A stretch of DNA of 64,000 nt, taken from assembly GCA_026724425.1 (NCBI GenBank), contig JAIUCV010000023.1, positions 6,143,958-6,207,957 of the forward strand, written 5' to 3'. Made by a program: the position numbers and the translations under genes. This stretch comes from Erythrophleum ivorense (lineage: Eukaryota > Streptophyta > Magnoliopsida > Fabales > Fabaceae). Of the stretch, positions 1 through 11,004 are shown piece after piece; the stretch's first letter is position 1; the number at the start of each line of letters is the position of its first letter. The notes under the pieces are model-generated. The model worked only from the letters and a program-made list of their open reading frames with translations, was not told the origin of the DNA and ran no database searches.

Positions 1-658
1 TCATGACTAACCTCACAACTATCCCCCTCATTTTCACTAACTGGATTTTGTTCATGATGTCCAATATCATCACCAAGAATATTATCTCCTTCATCTAATA
101 GCGGATCTTGATATGGCATTAAAACAGCAAATTCAGTAGCTACTATGCCCTTAAAACATTTCTCTTGCAACTCTAAAAATTTAGGTCCCCCATTCTTCCA
201 TTTTAAAATCTCTGGATCCTCTTATAATTAATAGAATAAATAAATAAATAAATCATCATTAAATCATGTAACTAAAAAAAATTATGTACTGAATCAAAAC
301 ACAGACATACCTTACTTTTATCAACCCACCATTCTTCAGGAGCTTGTATGGTTTTTTTTTCATGATCCCATCCAAGTCCAGTCTCTTTTTCAACCATTTT
401 TGCAAAAGATGTAAACTCCTTTTTCAAGGCATCCTATCTATTTTTTAATTGTGTGCGATCATAAGTACACCCTGTTCGTTCATAAAATTTTTCTTGGAGA
501 TTCTTCCATCCTTCTTTATTAAAATGCGTACTTGGTCTATTCCCAGCAAGTATCTCTTCAGCACATACTTTTAAGAATATTTCAGTTTTTTTATCATCCC
601 ACCTTGCCTTGTCTCTTCCATCTCCCTCAAAACCTCTCATATCTTTTTTAGGTGCCAT
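1..658 (-). pseudogene. Myb/SANT-like DNA-binding protein (Harbinger ORF2 / LIMYB-like), broken and cut by window edge
   Basis: Starts at ATG 658 (MAPKKDMRGFEGDG). The first exon shows the Myb/SANT-like (Myb_DNA-bind_3) pattern: ARWDDKKTEIFLKVC, then GWKNLQEKFYERTG and the helix QLKNR.DALKKEF. An in-frame TAG at 434-436 stands where the family has Trp (LKNRW), a single TGG-to-TAG change. The frame continues past it to EEWWVDK near 316. A short intron (about 219/220 to 315, donor GTAAGG or GTATGT, both keep frame) leads to a second exon DPEILKWKNGGPKFLELQ that stays open to base 1. In Harbinger elements the Myb-like partner helps bring transposase to the ends. Only one disabling change is visible in about 200 codons, so it is a young pseudogene or possibly a readthrough allele. 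Confidence 0.7.
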
Positions 659-1688
659 TCTAAATTATAGATCATAAGATAATATTAAGAACAAAAATAT
701 AAAAGCAAAGGGAAAAAAAGAAATAGAAAACCAGAAAATAAATTAAATAAAAAAGCATTAGAAAACACAGAATGGCACGTGCTGAAGGGATCTCTGTGTA
801 TCGACGAGATGTACTGATGCGTTCCATTTGCAGAGATGAAAAATGCAGAGACGAAAAATGCAGAGGAAAGTGGAGTTCCATTTGTAGAGACGAGAAGAAT
901 GTGCTGAATGAATACGCAGAGAGAAAGAAGCTCTGGAATTTGGTTTCTGAAGCTTTTTTCAGTTAGTGAGTTTTGGGCATGTCTCAGTGGGATTTGGATT
1001 TATCTTTAACAATAAGCTTTTGAATCCAATCCAGTTTCTGTTTCTGGGAAAGCTAATTCAAGTTTGATTGCTATTGGCAGCAAGAACGATAAGAAGAAGA
1101 TTACTGTTAATCTTAATCATTGAAGAGAAGCCCTGTGACTAGCAAAAGTTTTCGGCGTTTTTTCGTCTCAACTGGGTAGGGGAAAAAGATGCAATCGGGT
1201 AGCAAAAATTCTGGTATCTACTTGTCTTTTATTAATACTACCTTTGCAAGGACTCAATAATGGAGAAAACACCAAAGATGGAGACACAAATAACAAAATT
1301 TAAATGAAGATGGACTTACCCAAAGAAGGAAAATTGGCTTTCTAGAGAATGGAAGAAGAGAGCCGCCTTGGATGGAGCAAACAGGAGAGAACGGCCAAAG
1401 TTTTATAAGATGAAAAAGGGTTAATTTTGTAATATTTTATTTTTTTAAAGGTTATTTTTGTCCATAAAATTTTCTCATTGTGTTTCACAAAACACTCTCT
1501 CTCATCTATTGTATTCTTTAATTTTCAGAAGCTAATCACAATAGCTTTTCCAAATAATCAGAAATCTGATTTTTTTTAGATTATGATTATTTTCAAAATT
1601 TTAAACAAACATCTTAAAGTTTTATAAAAGTACTTTTTTTTATAAAAAAAGTGATTTTTCTTTGAAAAAAGCTTAAACAAATGGGCCC
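1..1688 (-). mobile_element. PIF/Harbinger-like DNA transposon, one end (rest outside window)
   Basis: The right terminus reads, on the minus strand, GGGCCCATTTGTTTAAGC ending at 1,688, and is followed by TAA (1,689-1,691). GGGCC-type termini with a 3-bp TAA/TTA target duplication are typical of plant PIF/Harbinger elements. The Myb/SANT-like gene inside (1-658) is the second protein these elements carry next to their DDE transposase. The transposase and the matching left terminus would lie left of base 1, so assignment to one element is inference. Between the gene and the terminus, 659-1,668 is AT-rich untranslated sequence with short repeats of a GCAGAGACGAAAAATGCAGA-type motif (about 830-900). 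Confidence 0.6.
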
Positions 1689-1691
1689 TAA
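1669..1691 (-). repeat. Harbinger-type terminal inverted repeat end plus TAA target duplication
   Basis: The minus-strand terminus runs leftward from 1,688. TAA at 1,689-1,691 is the expected target-site copy. The subterminal sequence to about 1,560 is rich in AAAAGT/ACTTTT runs, as in Tourist/Harbinger ends. The second TIR is not in the window. Confidence 0.5.
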
Positions 1692-2142
1692 AGTGTTTAG
1701 CTAAAATTACATATTTTTTTCATCAATATTTAAAATTGATAATTAGTAATATTTAAAATTTATTAGTATTTATTTGTTATATTAGAATTTTAACATATAA
1801 AATTGTAAAAAAATATTTTTAATTATTACCAATTTTATCATTTTTCAATTACAATTAGACTAATGAATTATGAACTAATATTTCTATCAGTTTAATAATT
1901 GATTCAATTTTAAAAACATTAGTTTTCAAGATTTAACTAAGGAGAACCTATGGTGCAAAAAGGAAAGTTGCTTCATGTGGTTCAATTGTACATGTTTACA
2001 AAGGAAACTAAATTCTCATGTATCTACATAATTAGGTTGTAAACCAAATACATGAAGTTATTGTTGATAAAAAAAATTTAAATAAATTCTTAGTAAACTT
2101 TAATTATGCCAAATAATATTTATAAAAAATAAGAATATATTT
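1692..2142. other. AT-rich intergenic DNA, no gene seen
   Basis: No coding sequence is seen. The stretch 1,926-2,060 weakly resembles 63,105-63,240: both run CTATGGTGC, then TGTACATGTT, GAAACTA, TTCTCATG and ATTAGGTTG/CACTAGGTTG in the same order. Confidence 0.5.
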
Positions 2143-3622
2143 TGTGGGAAAAATTAATATTTTATTTATTTGGGCCAAAGATGAAGAGAAATCAATTTTA
2201 ACTAACGTTTTGGGCTTCATTGATGCAAGATATGATTTAGTCATTTGAGCCTAACATGTTTTTCATTAAAAGTGAAGTTTTGGGCTAAATCTTTCATTCA
2301 TAGTCTAGACCAAGATCACTCTAAGGAAGATCATGTTACAAAGTTGGGCCAAAACAGTTACATAACCTTGGCCCATGATATTCTTAAATAAGGTCTTGAC
2401 TTTGCTTTCCTTTTGTGTTGTAACTATCAGGCATTAACTAATGAAGAACATGAAAAGAAAGTATGGTAGAGAGAAAAGAGGAATGTTAAAATGTATAAAT
2501 ATGCAAAAAAAAAAACATCACTCAATTATATAAGGAGGAAAGTTTGAAGAGTAGATGTACAAGCGATTTCATCTCACCTAACAACATTTATTTCTTCATA
2601 AGAGGGAAATAACAAAGGCAAGTTCAAAAGGTCTCTTTCTTAATTTCATTGAGCTTCAAAAGAGAACTATCAAAAGGAAATTAAAAGCAAGAGGAGAGAA
2701 TCTAGCGTTTATGAAGATAGATAATCCAATTGAATGCTGTGGGAACTACAATGTCTCCAACATCTAATGAAGTAGCTCCTAGCTATTGCAAGCAAGATGC
2801 ACCAAGAAGAAAGAATGTCCTTGAGTAATGGCTATTACAAATGATTAGGCATTTAAGAACTTCATTGAAAAAAAGATGTAGTTAGAAGAATACATGCTAC
2901 CTTAGAGAGAGGTATACTTCATCACCTACTTGTTTGCTAAAGGTTTACTACACTTAAATTCTCTAGTTGAGTTTTGAACAATCATTGTTGTGTTATGAGT
3001 GACCTATCATGAGTATTTTTTGTGAGCTTCTGCTTAACTTATTCACTTCTCTTGTATGTCACTTGGGTTTCTAAGGATTTGTGATAATCCCAGTGGATTT
3101 GTAAGATTATAAAAGTTCTAGTGACTGATCCTATATATTGGGTTTCCTTATTGATTATGAGGTAAAAACCAATTGGCTAATCCTACTTAAGTATAGGTTG
3201 TCAAATGTATTCAGTGGTAAAACATAGGTTGATCTGAAGGTTTCTTTGGTGACCAACAATTAAAAGTCAAATAGTTGATCCTTTGAAAAGGATTACTTGA
3301 TTGTAACTATGTTATTATCTTTATATATAAAATTTCCTTGTTTTGTGCTTGGTAAGTAGATGCAAAATTATTTTTATCTAAACCACTATAAATATTGTGT
3401 TGTAATATTTTACTTGCTACACTCTTCGGTTTTCATTTCTTGCAACTCGTGAATATCTTTGACTTTTACTTATTATTTTGATTTTAAAATCCACTTCGTT
3501 TGTTAGGAAGGTAAATTTCACTTAACTTTCTAAGAACTCAAAATATCATTTTGAAAATTATAATTAGCAAATTATTTGTTCAAAAGTTCAATTCAATCCC
3601 TTGAATTCTTTTGTAACTAACA
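2143..3622 (+). mobile_element. Possible Sirevirus/SIRE-type Copia solo LTR, decayed
   Basis: The right part resembles the 3' half of Sirevirus LTRs: a TAAACCACTATAAATATTGT segment near 3,380-3,402, and an end reading CAATTCAATCCC then TTGTAACTAACA at 3,622. The left boundary is a guess at TGTGGGAAAA (2,143). Flanking pentamers (TATTT and CTTAC) do not match, so neither boundary is proven. No coding sequence is present. Confidence 0.35.
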
Positions 3623-4769
3623 CTTACGTATTAAGTCTTCTTTTCTTCATCACTTCCTCCACTATAGACTTTTTCTTCTTCTTCGGCACAACTTGATTAA
3701 TAAAAGAAACCTCATTTTTTTTAAGTCATGAAAGACAAGATTTATGTGAGATTTTTTTTAGGTACTATGCAATGTACTTATATTCTCCATTTTTTATTTT
3801 AAGCAAAGAGTATTATTACCATATAATTGCTTTATTATTATTATAAAACATGAGAATAAATGGAATGCTCATTGATTCGATCTTGGCCTTATTATTCATA
3901 ATAATTAGCTTAATGATTCTATTGTAGAATATTTTCAAATTCCATTCCCCAATTTTCACTACTCTCAAGCTCATTTTGGCTAATGCATGGTGATAGAAGA
4001 TGAAGATAATATAAATGGGAAAGTCAATATAATAATTTTTTATATCCAAAATGGCTATTTTGCCCCCTATAATGTACTTTTTCTTCGTTATATCTCATTT
4101 TTTAGTGTTTTCTGAATATGATTGCTCCATATGAAAATTTAAGTGTTCTTTTACATAAAAAGTAAAATTTCATAATTTCTAAGGGTTTAAAATAGCTTAG
4201 TGGAGTTAAAAATTGCATCTGTCTTTTTTTTCTTCTTGTTTTTCATGTCATTAGTATTTTATACCATAATGATCCTTCTGGCTAAAGTGCTCATCTTCTA
4301 ATTTCATATTCTAATGAGAAAAACTAGTTTCTCTTACTATATTCCAAGTTATACATATTCTCGACTTTTTCCAATTATAGGGCAAAATTGACTCTTTTAC
4401 CTCTATAGTTGTTTTTCATCTATTATGGCTTTTTAATGCTATTTTTCTAGACCACTCTACTTTATATATCATTTAACTTTCTCCTTTACTTAAAAAGTAG
4501 AAATTTAGCCATAATGGTTTAAAATAGTTTAAAATAGCTTAACCTATATCTGTGTCACTTGTTATCTCGGTTTGTATGCAATCAAGGTTTTAACCAATTT
4601 TATCAATTCTGGTTGATCTAGTATTTAAATTCCTGATTTTCTCCTATTGCAGTATGAGAACTCCTTCTAGCCACCCTTGAATTAGATTTTAACCAATTTT
4701 AAGTCCTTTTTCTCATCTAATTGGGCTTTTACTTCCTCTCATCACTTCTTATAACTGTATCTTAGAGTT
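3623..4769. other. Intergenic AT-rich DNA with a local degenerate duplication
   Basis: No gene is recognised. Two stretches (about 4,155-4,205 and 4,490-4,545) share TAAAAAGTA, AATTT and GGTTTAAAATAG(C/T)TTA in order, suggesting an old local duplication. The 3' LTR expected for the neighbouring Copia element is not visible here. Confidence 0.4.
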
Positions 4770-7700
4770 TAGTGCGGTATAAAAATACTAGATATTACAG
4801 CTTGTCATAGTAAGAAGAGCAGGCTTTGGGTGAGGAACATGGAAATCATTGAAAAGATATAATAACCATTATATTTTGCATTTAGCTAACCTAAGAACTC
4901 AATATTTGGCTTCAAATAAGGACCTTTATATAGTACTTCGTTTCTTGGATTTCTATGAAACTAAAGATTTCTCTAGAAATTACAAAAGCTTGTCATTGAT
5001 TGGCTAGAATTAAGACACCCTGCCCAATTAGAATCACTGAAACCTTGAAGTTGGAGGTTTAAGGTAGAAGAAAACATAAGGCCTTTTCTTGGAGGGCCTT
5101 TGAGGTACCTTACAACATGATTTGTAGCTAGTAAATTGATATTTATGGGAGTAGATAGAAATTGATTAAGTTATTAAACAACATAGGGGATATCAGGTCA
5201 GTAGTGGTGAGATAAAGTAGTATGCCAACTAATCTTCTAAATTTAGAGACATTTGCAAATGGAATACCAACATCATTAAACAAATTTATGGCTTTATCCA
5301 TAGGTCTTTTTGTAAATTTTGAAAAAACTAGTATCTAGTAAGAGTTCTAATGCAAACTTGTATTGACATAATGAAATGCCTTCCTTACATTGTGCAACTT
5401 CAAGGCCAAGGAAGAATTTGATATTTCCTAAATCGTTGATCTCAAAAGACTATTGAAGACGATATTTTTTTTTCTTTGTATTTCATGAAGATCATTACTT
5501 GTTAAAATTACATCATCAACATAAACCAAAAGAGCAATGAATGAATTATCATAATGGCAAAAAAATAAGGAGTGATGTAATTTGGATTGAACATAACCAT
5601 GAGAAATTAGTGCAGTAGATTGCTTAGAAAACCATTGTATGCTAGCTTGTTTCAAACCATGTAAAGATTTTTAGAATTAAGAGAATACTTGAAGCAGTAC
5701 TATGCAAACTTTCTCATTTAAGTCATAATGTAAAAATTAGTACTTAGCAGTAGCTAAACCTAAAAGGAATCTCATGTTAGTCATTTTTGCAACAAAAGAA
5801 AATGTATCAACAAGAGAAAACATATCAAAGTAATCAATGCCTTCAATTTGATTATAGCCTTCTAATTGTGTTTTGTATCTTTCAACAGTTTCATTAGCTT
5901 CGTACTTGATCTTATAAACTCATTTACATTTGATGGGTTGTTTACCTATGGGAAGAATAGTCAAAGTCCATGTGTTATATTGTTTTAGAACTTTTTATTT
6001 TAGCTTCCATTGTTTGCTTCCAAGCATCATGCTCAATGGCTTGTTACAAGTTTATAGTTTAGTTTATGTAGAAGTAGAAAGTATGAAATGTAGATGAGAT
6101 TCAAACAATTTGTTATATGAAAGAACAAAAGAGAAAGGATAGAATGTACCTTTGCTAGTGGAAGATGATTAGGCTGAAATTTGAAGCCAAAAATGATAGT
6201 CTTACAGATACGTAGGTGACTTTCTAGGTCTACTAGATTGGTATAGTACTAGTTAGTGGATTTGTTCAACAAGTTCTAATTGAATAGCAAGTTGTGAATT
6301 AAGTGATTAGGATGGGATTGGTTCTAAAAAGTTTAATGGTGGTTAGGGTTAAGGAAGAGAAATGGAATAAGTAAGGATATTTTCTAGTGCAAGTGAGTGA
6401 AATGGAAAGGTAGATTTATGAAAAATGACATTTCTAGTAATGAAAATGTCTTTGTTATGAAGGTCAAGTAGCACAAAACCTTTGGTTTCATAGCTAAGGA
6501 AAACATATTTTTGTGCTTTTGGATCATACTTTGATCTATTGTTAAAGGAAATTAAAGCAAAACATAGAGATAACAAAACTTTAAGGTTTGTGAGATTTAA
6601 AAGTTTATGAAAAAGTAGTTAAAAAGGTGATTTATTTTGTAAGATTAGGGATGGTATTTGGTTTATGATGTGGAATGAAGAATAGCATATGACTAGTACA
6701 ACTTTGGTAAATTAGGTTGAAATAACAAAGCTCTAGCGACATTAAGTATATGTTGATTTTTTTTTTCAACTATGTTATTTTGGTCAATTGTTTCAATACA
6801 AGAAGTTTGATAAATGATGCCTTTGGATGAAAAATAGGAAGTTATAGAGAATTCAATACCATTATCTAATCTTATGATTAGCACTTTTGTGTTGAATTGA
6901 TTTTCAATGAATGTAATAAAGTCTTGTATATGCTGTCTAGTTTTAGATTTGGTTTTCATTATAAAAAAAACTAGGTATGTCTAGTAAAGTCATCAACAAT
7001 GGAGAGGAAATATTTATAGCCATGAATGGAAGCAGTAGCAAAAGGATAGCATATATCAACATGTGCAAGATAGAAAGCTTTATTGCTTATAGGGTATTAA
7101 TAGGAAAAGGTAATGTCTTTTGTTTTGGAAAATGACAAGTATCACAAGGATTATTGAGAGATTTACATGACATGAAAGAAAATTATTTTTGCATAACATG
7201 TAAGGATGATTTTGACAGGTGTCCTCATTTGAAATGCCATAGATCAAAATCTTGGTTATTCAATTGGCTTGGTTTTGATGGAGAATTGGTAGATACAGCT
7301 GAAGTAGTGACATTTTCTACATTGTTAAGGATATATAACCATTCCTTGACTTTGGCTAAACCAATCATCTTCCATGGTGCTAGGCCTTAAATGAAATAAT
7401 TGGATTTTTGAAAGACTAGACAATATTTTAAAGTGGAAATCAATTTAGTTATTGAGATAAGATTGAAGGTGAATTCAAAAATGTATAAAACACCAACAAG
7501 GGTAAAGGATGATGAAAAATGAATTATGCCAAAATAAAGAGTAATTATGTGAGTTCCATTGGAAAGTTTTACCTTTATTATAGTTAACTTCTTTTGTAGG
7601 AAAGAAAAATAGAAGAGTGAAAAAGAAATATAATAAGTGGTTCTAGTGTCAAGAATCCATAAGATATCTTTAGATAAATCTAAAATAATAATACAATTAC

Positions 7701-8937
7701 CTGAATTTTGATTGCAAATAGGTATGTTAAAGGAAACACGGTTTGCATAAGTGTTGTAGGACATGAATCTAATTGCACTAAGGCTAGGAGTTTATGGTAT
7801 TGTCTTAGAGTAAAATTGAATATTAGGGTTGGAAGAATGTCTTGGGAATTTGACTATGTTTCCTTTAGGGTTGTAGATTCTTGAGTTGTGATATTGTGTA
7901 TTGAAGGAGAAGAAGTTTGGTTTCTAAATTTAAAGCTAGGTGGAAAACCATACTTCTTGTGATAGGTTTCTACTGTATGTTGAGTCTTTCTACAATAGGT
8001 GCAAAATTTTGTATTTCCTCCATTTTGTATATTTTGGAATTTGCTTGAATCATTCATTTAGAAGTGTTTGACAATGGCTTTATTGAAGATTGCCCTTGAA
8101 TAAATGCCATAGTTCAATTCCCTTTCTTGTTGTACTCTAAGGGAGAAAACCCAATTTATGGGTGGTAAAGGATCTATGAGCATGATTTAATATTTTATTG
8201 AAGAAAAATAATCACTAAGTCGCTTAAGAAACCTGATGAAAATCCTATTCTTGATACAATTTTGCACTGGCATTAACACCACATGAATGTACTGGATTGC
8301 AAAAGCAAGAATGGATTGGCCTCAAGTTGAAAAGTTCATCCCATTGAATTTTTAACTTAGTAAAATAGTCACCTATAGGAAAATCGCATTATTCGAATGA
8401 ATAAATCTCTTTCTTCAATTCTGCTACTCTGACTATATCACTTTAGGAGATATCTTTGAAAGCCTTCCGCATCTCATAAGATTTGTCAATCCACAAGATG
8501 CTATATGCAATTGTCGAAGACGATGAACAGGTGAGCCACGATTGAACCATAATATTGTTCCTTTCTTAGGTAGGATACAAAGGATCTAAAATAATTGGAG
8601 CAGGAAGGGATCCATCAACAAATTTCAATTTCTTTTTAGAAAGAAAAGCCATCCTCATGGTTCAGGCCCACGAACGATAGTTTAGACCATTCAACATAGG
8701 TGAGATGAGGATCAAGGTTGGATTCCTATTAAGATGGAGGTAGTAAGGATTAGAAGGATGTTGCAGTAGACCATTAGGTTGAGATATTGCAAATGTAGTA
8801 GTTTGGCTTCTAGCATCAACAGAATCATCAAAAGTAAACATAACAGAAGCTTCAATGATCGTGGAGAAGAGAAGATTCAAAAACAAAAGAAATGAAGGAG
8901 ATAGGAGAGAAATTCTTTTGTGTAGCTTTGATACCAT
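4770..8937 (-). pseudogene. Copia 1 gag-pol polyprotein, many stops and frameshifts
   Basis: Gag begins near 8,937; the Met of MFTFDDSVDARSQ (about 8,845) is a more likely start than one inside the PBS. It shows NPYYLHLNRNP and LNGLNYRSW (UBN2/gag family). The zinc knuckle CTYCRKTQHTVETY (about 7,950-7,995) has lost the final Cys. Protease WILDTRTTYYIS (7,625-7,659) replaces the usual DTGAT. The integrase core includes TRQHIQDFI, IIRLDNGIEF and VEKKNQHILNVARALL (6,693-6,959). RT retains YVDD at 5,509-5,523. RNase H is seen as FRRLVGILLYL, then GFSDSNWAG and PHPKPALL down to about 4,780. Stops separate nearly every block, so no functional protein can be made. Confidence 0.8.
8925..8936 (-). 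other. Primer-binding site, Copia 1 (initiator Met tRNA)
   Basis: TGGTATCAAAGC on the minus strand differs by one base from TGGTATCAGAGC, the plant tRNA-iMet 3'-end complement. It lies 5 nt inside the LTR end at 8,942. Confidence 0.75.
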
Positions 8938-8941
8938 ATCA

Positions 8942-9129
8942 TGAAAATGAGTAGGAATAGAGAACTTGCATTAGTTATCTAGAGTCTATTCATTTATATA
9001 ATGAGTTAGTCATGGTTACTGACTTTAACTAACTAATAGAAAAAATGAACCTGAATAAATAAAATTAACCAACTAACTAACTTAAGAAAATTAAAATATC
9101 TTTTTAAGTATCCTCTATTATCACTCACA
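8942..9129 (-). repeat. 5' LTR of Copia 1 (188 bp)
   Basis: On the minus strand it begins TGTGAGTGATAATAG at 9,129 and ends CATTTTCA at 8,942, followed by the PBS. The right boundary is a best guess from the TG start. No second LTR is available for comparison. Confidence 0.55.
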
Positions 9130-10565
9130 ATTGGAGTTCTTAAAGATGATGAGAAATTTAACTGGTAGAAGAAATTCAGGCAAATACTTAGAATAGGCTT
9201 TATTAACAATTTGTATTTTCTAATGTCGCTTCACTATTTGCTTTGTTATATATATATATATATATATATTCAAATTTCCCAATTTCATGTTAAATTTTCT
9301 ACTTTCTCGCATGTTTCATTATATCACCTTCTTCGTCTTCGCAAACTTCAAATTTTTTTCAATGTAGACCTTGATGTCATAGCCAAATCAATCGAAAACA
9401 AAGCCGTTTATACCAAAAGATCCGACAAGAAGTATGCTTTCAAGGCCTACATTAATTGCACGCAAAATGTTTGATGGTTGAGGACAAACCACCAAGTAAT
9501 TATAAAGCCTCAACCTTGTGAGGAGAAATCACAAGACCCCCCTACAAGGTTGAGGCTGTAATTACCCCGTAGTCGTGGGTTTTCATGGTTTCCTTAGCTT
9601 TTTGTACCGTATATTCCTTGCGAGGTTCCAATCTTGCACAGATAGGTGAGCTTTACTTTTATAGTTTTTCACATCAAAAGCAATTCTTCCAGTAAGCATC
9701 TCCAGCAATCAGCCGCCATCTACATGTATAGACGGAAGATATTTGTCCCTAACGAGTTGTTAATTTGTTACTAATGATCATAAAGATCATGGCTAGCTAG
9801 ATTAGTTAGAGAGGATGAACAGAAAGATAAAAAAATATTAAATAATGAGAAAATTGTTTTAATAATTTTACTGAGTTAAAATTTTTAAAATTTAATAATA
9901 GGGAATTTGTGGTAATGTGGTTATTAAATTAGGATGTCGACTGCATTTTTTTGACTTAGAAAACATTACAATTGGAAGGAAAAAGATTACAATAAATAAA
10001 TGTAATTTCCTCCAAAGCATTATTATAATAGTTTGTTGAATCTGAACATTTCTTTCATCGAGACAATGACGTTATACATAAGGCTCTAAAATTATAATCT
10101 CTTGACTTGGTTGCTTGAGCATCCAAAATAATAAGATGTCCACGCCGCGTCAATTATATAACTTACAGAGAATAATTGAATCACCAACACACGGTTTGCA
10201 GAAAATAACTTAATTACACGTAGGTGGATGCAGATGATGTGGCACTAAACCGGCTTAGAGTAATCAAAGTAAAATGGAAGATATATTGGCATTGGGATAT
10301 TTTGCCTAGTGAATCTTCCAGTTCAAATGTTCAAAAGCCTTTGGAAGGAATTAGAAAAAAAGGGGCAATGGACCCATAGAGTGAAAATTAAACTATTTCC
10401 AGCCAATGAAAGTCTATATTACATCATCTGTTTATTCTTACATTTCCACACTCTTTTCATTTTTTTTTTTACTCTCCTACATAATATTTCCAGTTATAAT
10501 TTTATTCATATCAAGCACACCCACGAGAGAATTTCAAAAAGCCTATGGACCAATTTAGGTTACAG
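9130..10565. other. Non-transposon-like intergenic DNA with (TA)n and a hairpin
   Basis: Contains a (TA)n tract at 9,246-9,269 and the hairpin at 9,496-9,565. A plus-strand frame near 9,361-9,474 (DLDVIAKSIENKAVY...) looks exon-like after a TTTTTTCAATGTAG acceptor, but it matches nothing I recognise. The rest shows no gene; part may be the 3' flank of the membrane-protein exon. Confidence 0.35.
9496..9565. repeat. 70-nt inverted repeat able to form a strong hairpin
   Basis: The left arm 9,496-9,519 and right arm 9,544-9,565 are reverse complements over about 22 bp, with one 2-nt bulge. The core is GCCTCAACCTTGT / ACAAGGTTGAGGC. The loop is 24 nt. It is far stronger than expected by chance in this AT-rich DNA. 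It could be a small-RNA precursor-like fold or a tiny MITE remnant. Confidence 0.7.
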
Positions 10566-11004
10566 TCACACACAGCACCGTCGACTTTGCTCCGTTATAT
10601 TGCTTCTTATGACCCTATTAAAGTTCCCTGTAACATTACAAAGTGCAGTTTTGGATGCCTGGAGGACCCTTTGACCCACATTCACGATCAGGCTGCGTGC
10701 AATATACATGGGCAGGAAGATCCAAATCACAAAGCTGAGTTGCCCAAGCAGATGCGGAAGAAAGATAGATAGTATTGAGACAGAACCCAAAGATCCAGTG
10801 ATTAGAGCAACCGAACCAGCCAGTTTAGGGTAGCTTTTGTAATAAAAGACAGCAAAGCAGTAGATGAAGGTTGCCCACAAGAACACCCACAGATTTGCTT
10901 CGTGTGTTGCAAATGGGGACAACTTTGAGCCTTGACTGTGCACTTCAAGAATTCCAACTAGAAGAGGATTCAGGAACGCGAAGACTGCATGGCATGAGGG
11001 TGAA
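10566..11004 (-). CDS. 3' exon of an unrecognised plant multi-pass membrane protein
   Basis: An open frame ends at TGA 10,566 and reads upstream through AVFAFLNPLLVGILEVHSQG, NLWVFLWATFIYCFAVFYY, LAGSVALITGSLGSVSILSI and LGQLSFVIWIFLPMYIARSL: four hydrophobic stretches typical of membrane segments, then a polar tail ending QSRRCCV. There is no ATG in frame before a TGA at 11,019-11,021. Instead two acceptors are available, TTGCAG (exon from 11,004) and CATGCAG (exon from 10,984), so this is likely a terminal exon. It is not transposon-like and holds no stop over about 140 codons. A possible first exon lies at 12,643-12,710. It could be a live host gene or a retained fragment; the family is not recognised. 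Confidence 0.45.

Larger units (their letters stand above)
4770..9129 (-). mobile_element. Copia LTR retrotransposon 1, decayed, lacks recognisable 3' LTR
   Basis: Read right to left it contains an LTR (9,129-8,942), an initiator-Met tRNA primer-binding site (8,936-8,925), gag, zinc knuckle, protease, integrase, RT and RNase H. This Copia order (integrase before RT) defines Ty1/Copia. The RNase H end reaches about 4,770. No copy of the 188-bp 5' LTR could be found beyond it, so the 3' LTR is deleted or unrecognisable. The short LTR and NPYYLH gag start suggest the large group of plant Copia elements with LTRs under 300 bp; the clade is not assigned. Confidence 0.8.

Noticed and set aside
7154..7390. 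Plus-strand open frame of 78 codons
   Set aside because: Lies antisense to the Copia 1 integrase/protease region and resembles no protein; a shadow frame.
9211..9474. Plus-strand frame ending DLDVIAKSIENKAVY... as a possible gene
   Set aside because: The first half is low-complexity (TA)n translation. The last ~38 codons look exon-like after a TTTCAATGTAG acceptor but match nothing I recognise, so no gene is called.
10309..10674. Plus-strand frame of 121 codons
   Set aside because: Low-complexity Phe/Leu-rich translation, partly antisense to the better-supported membrane-protein exon.
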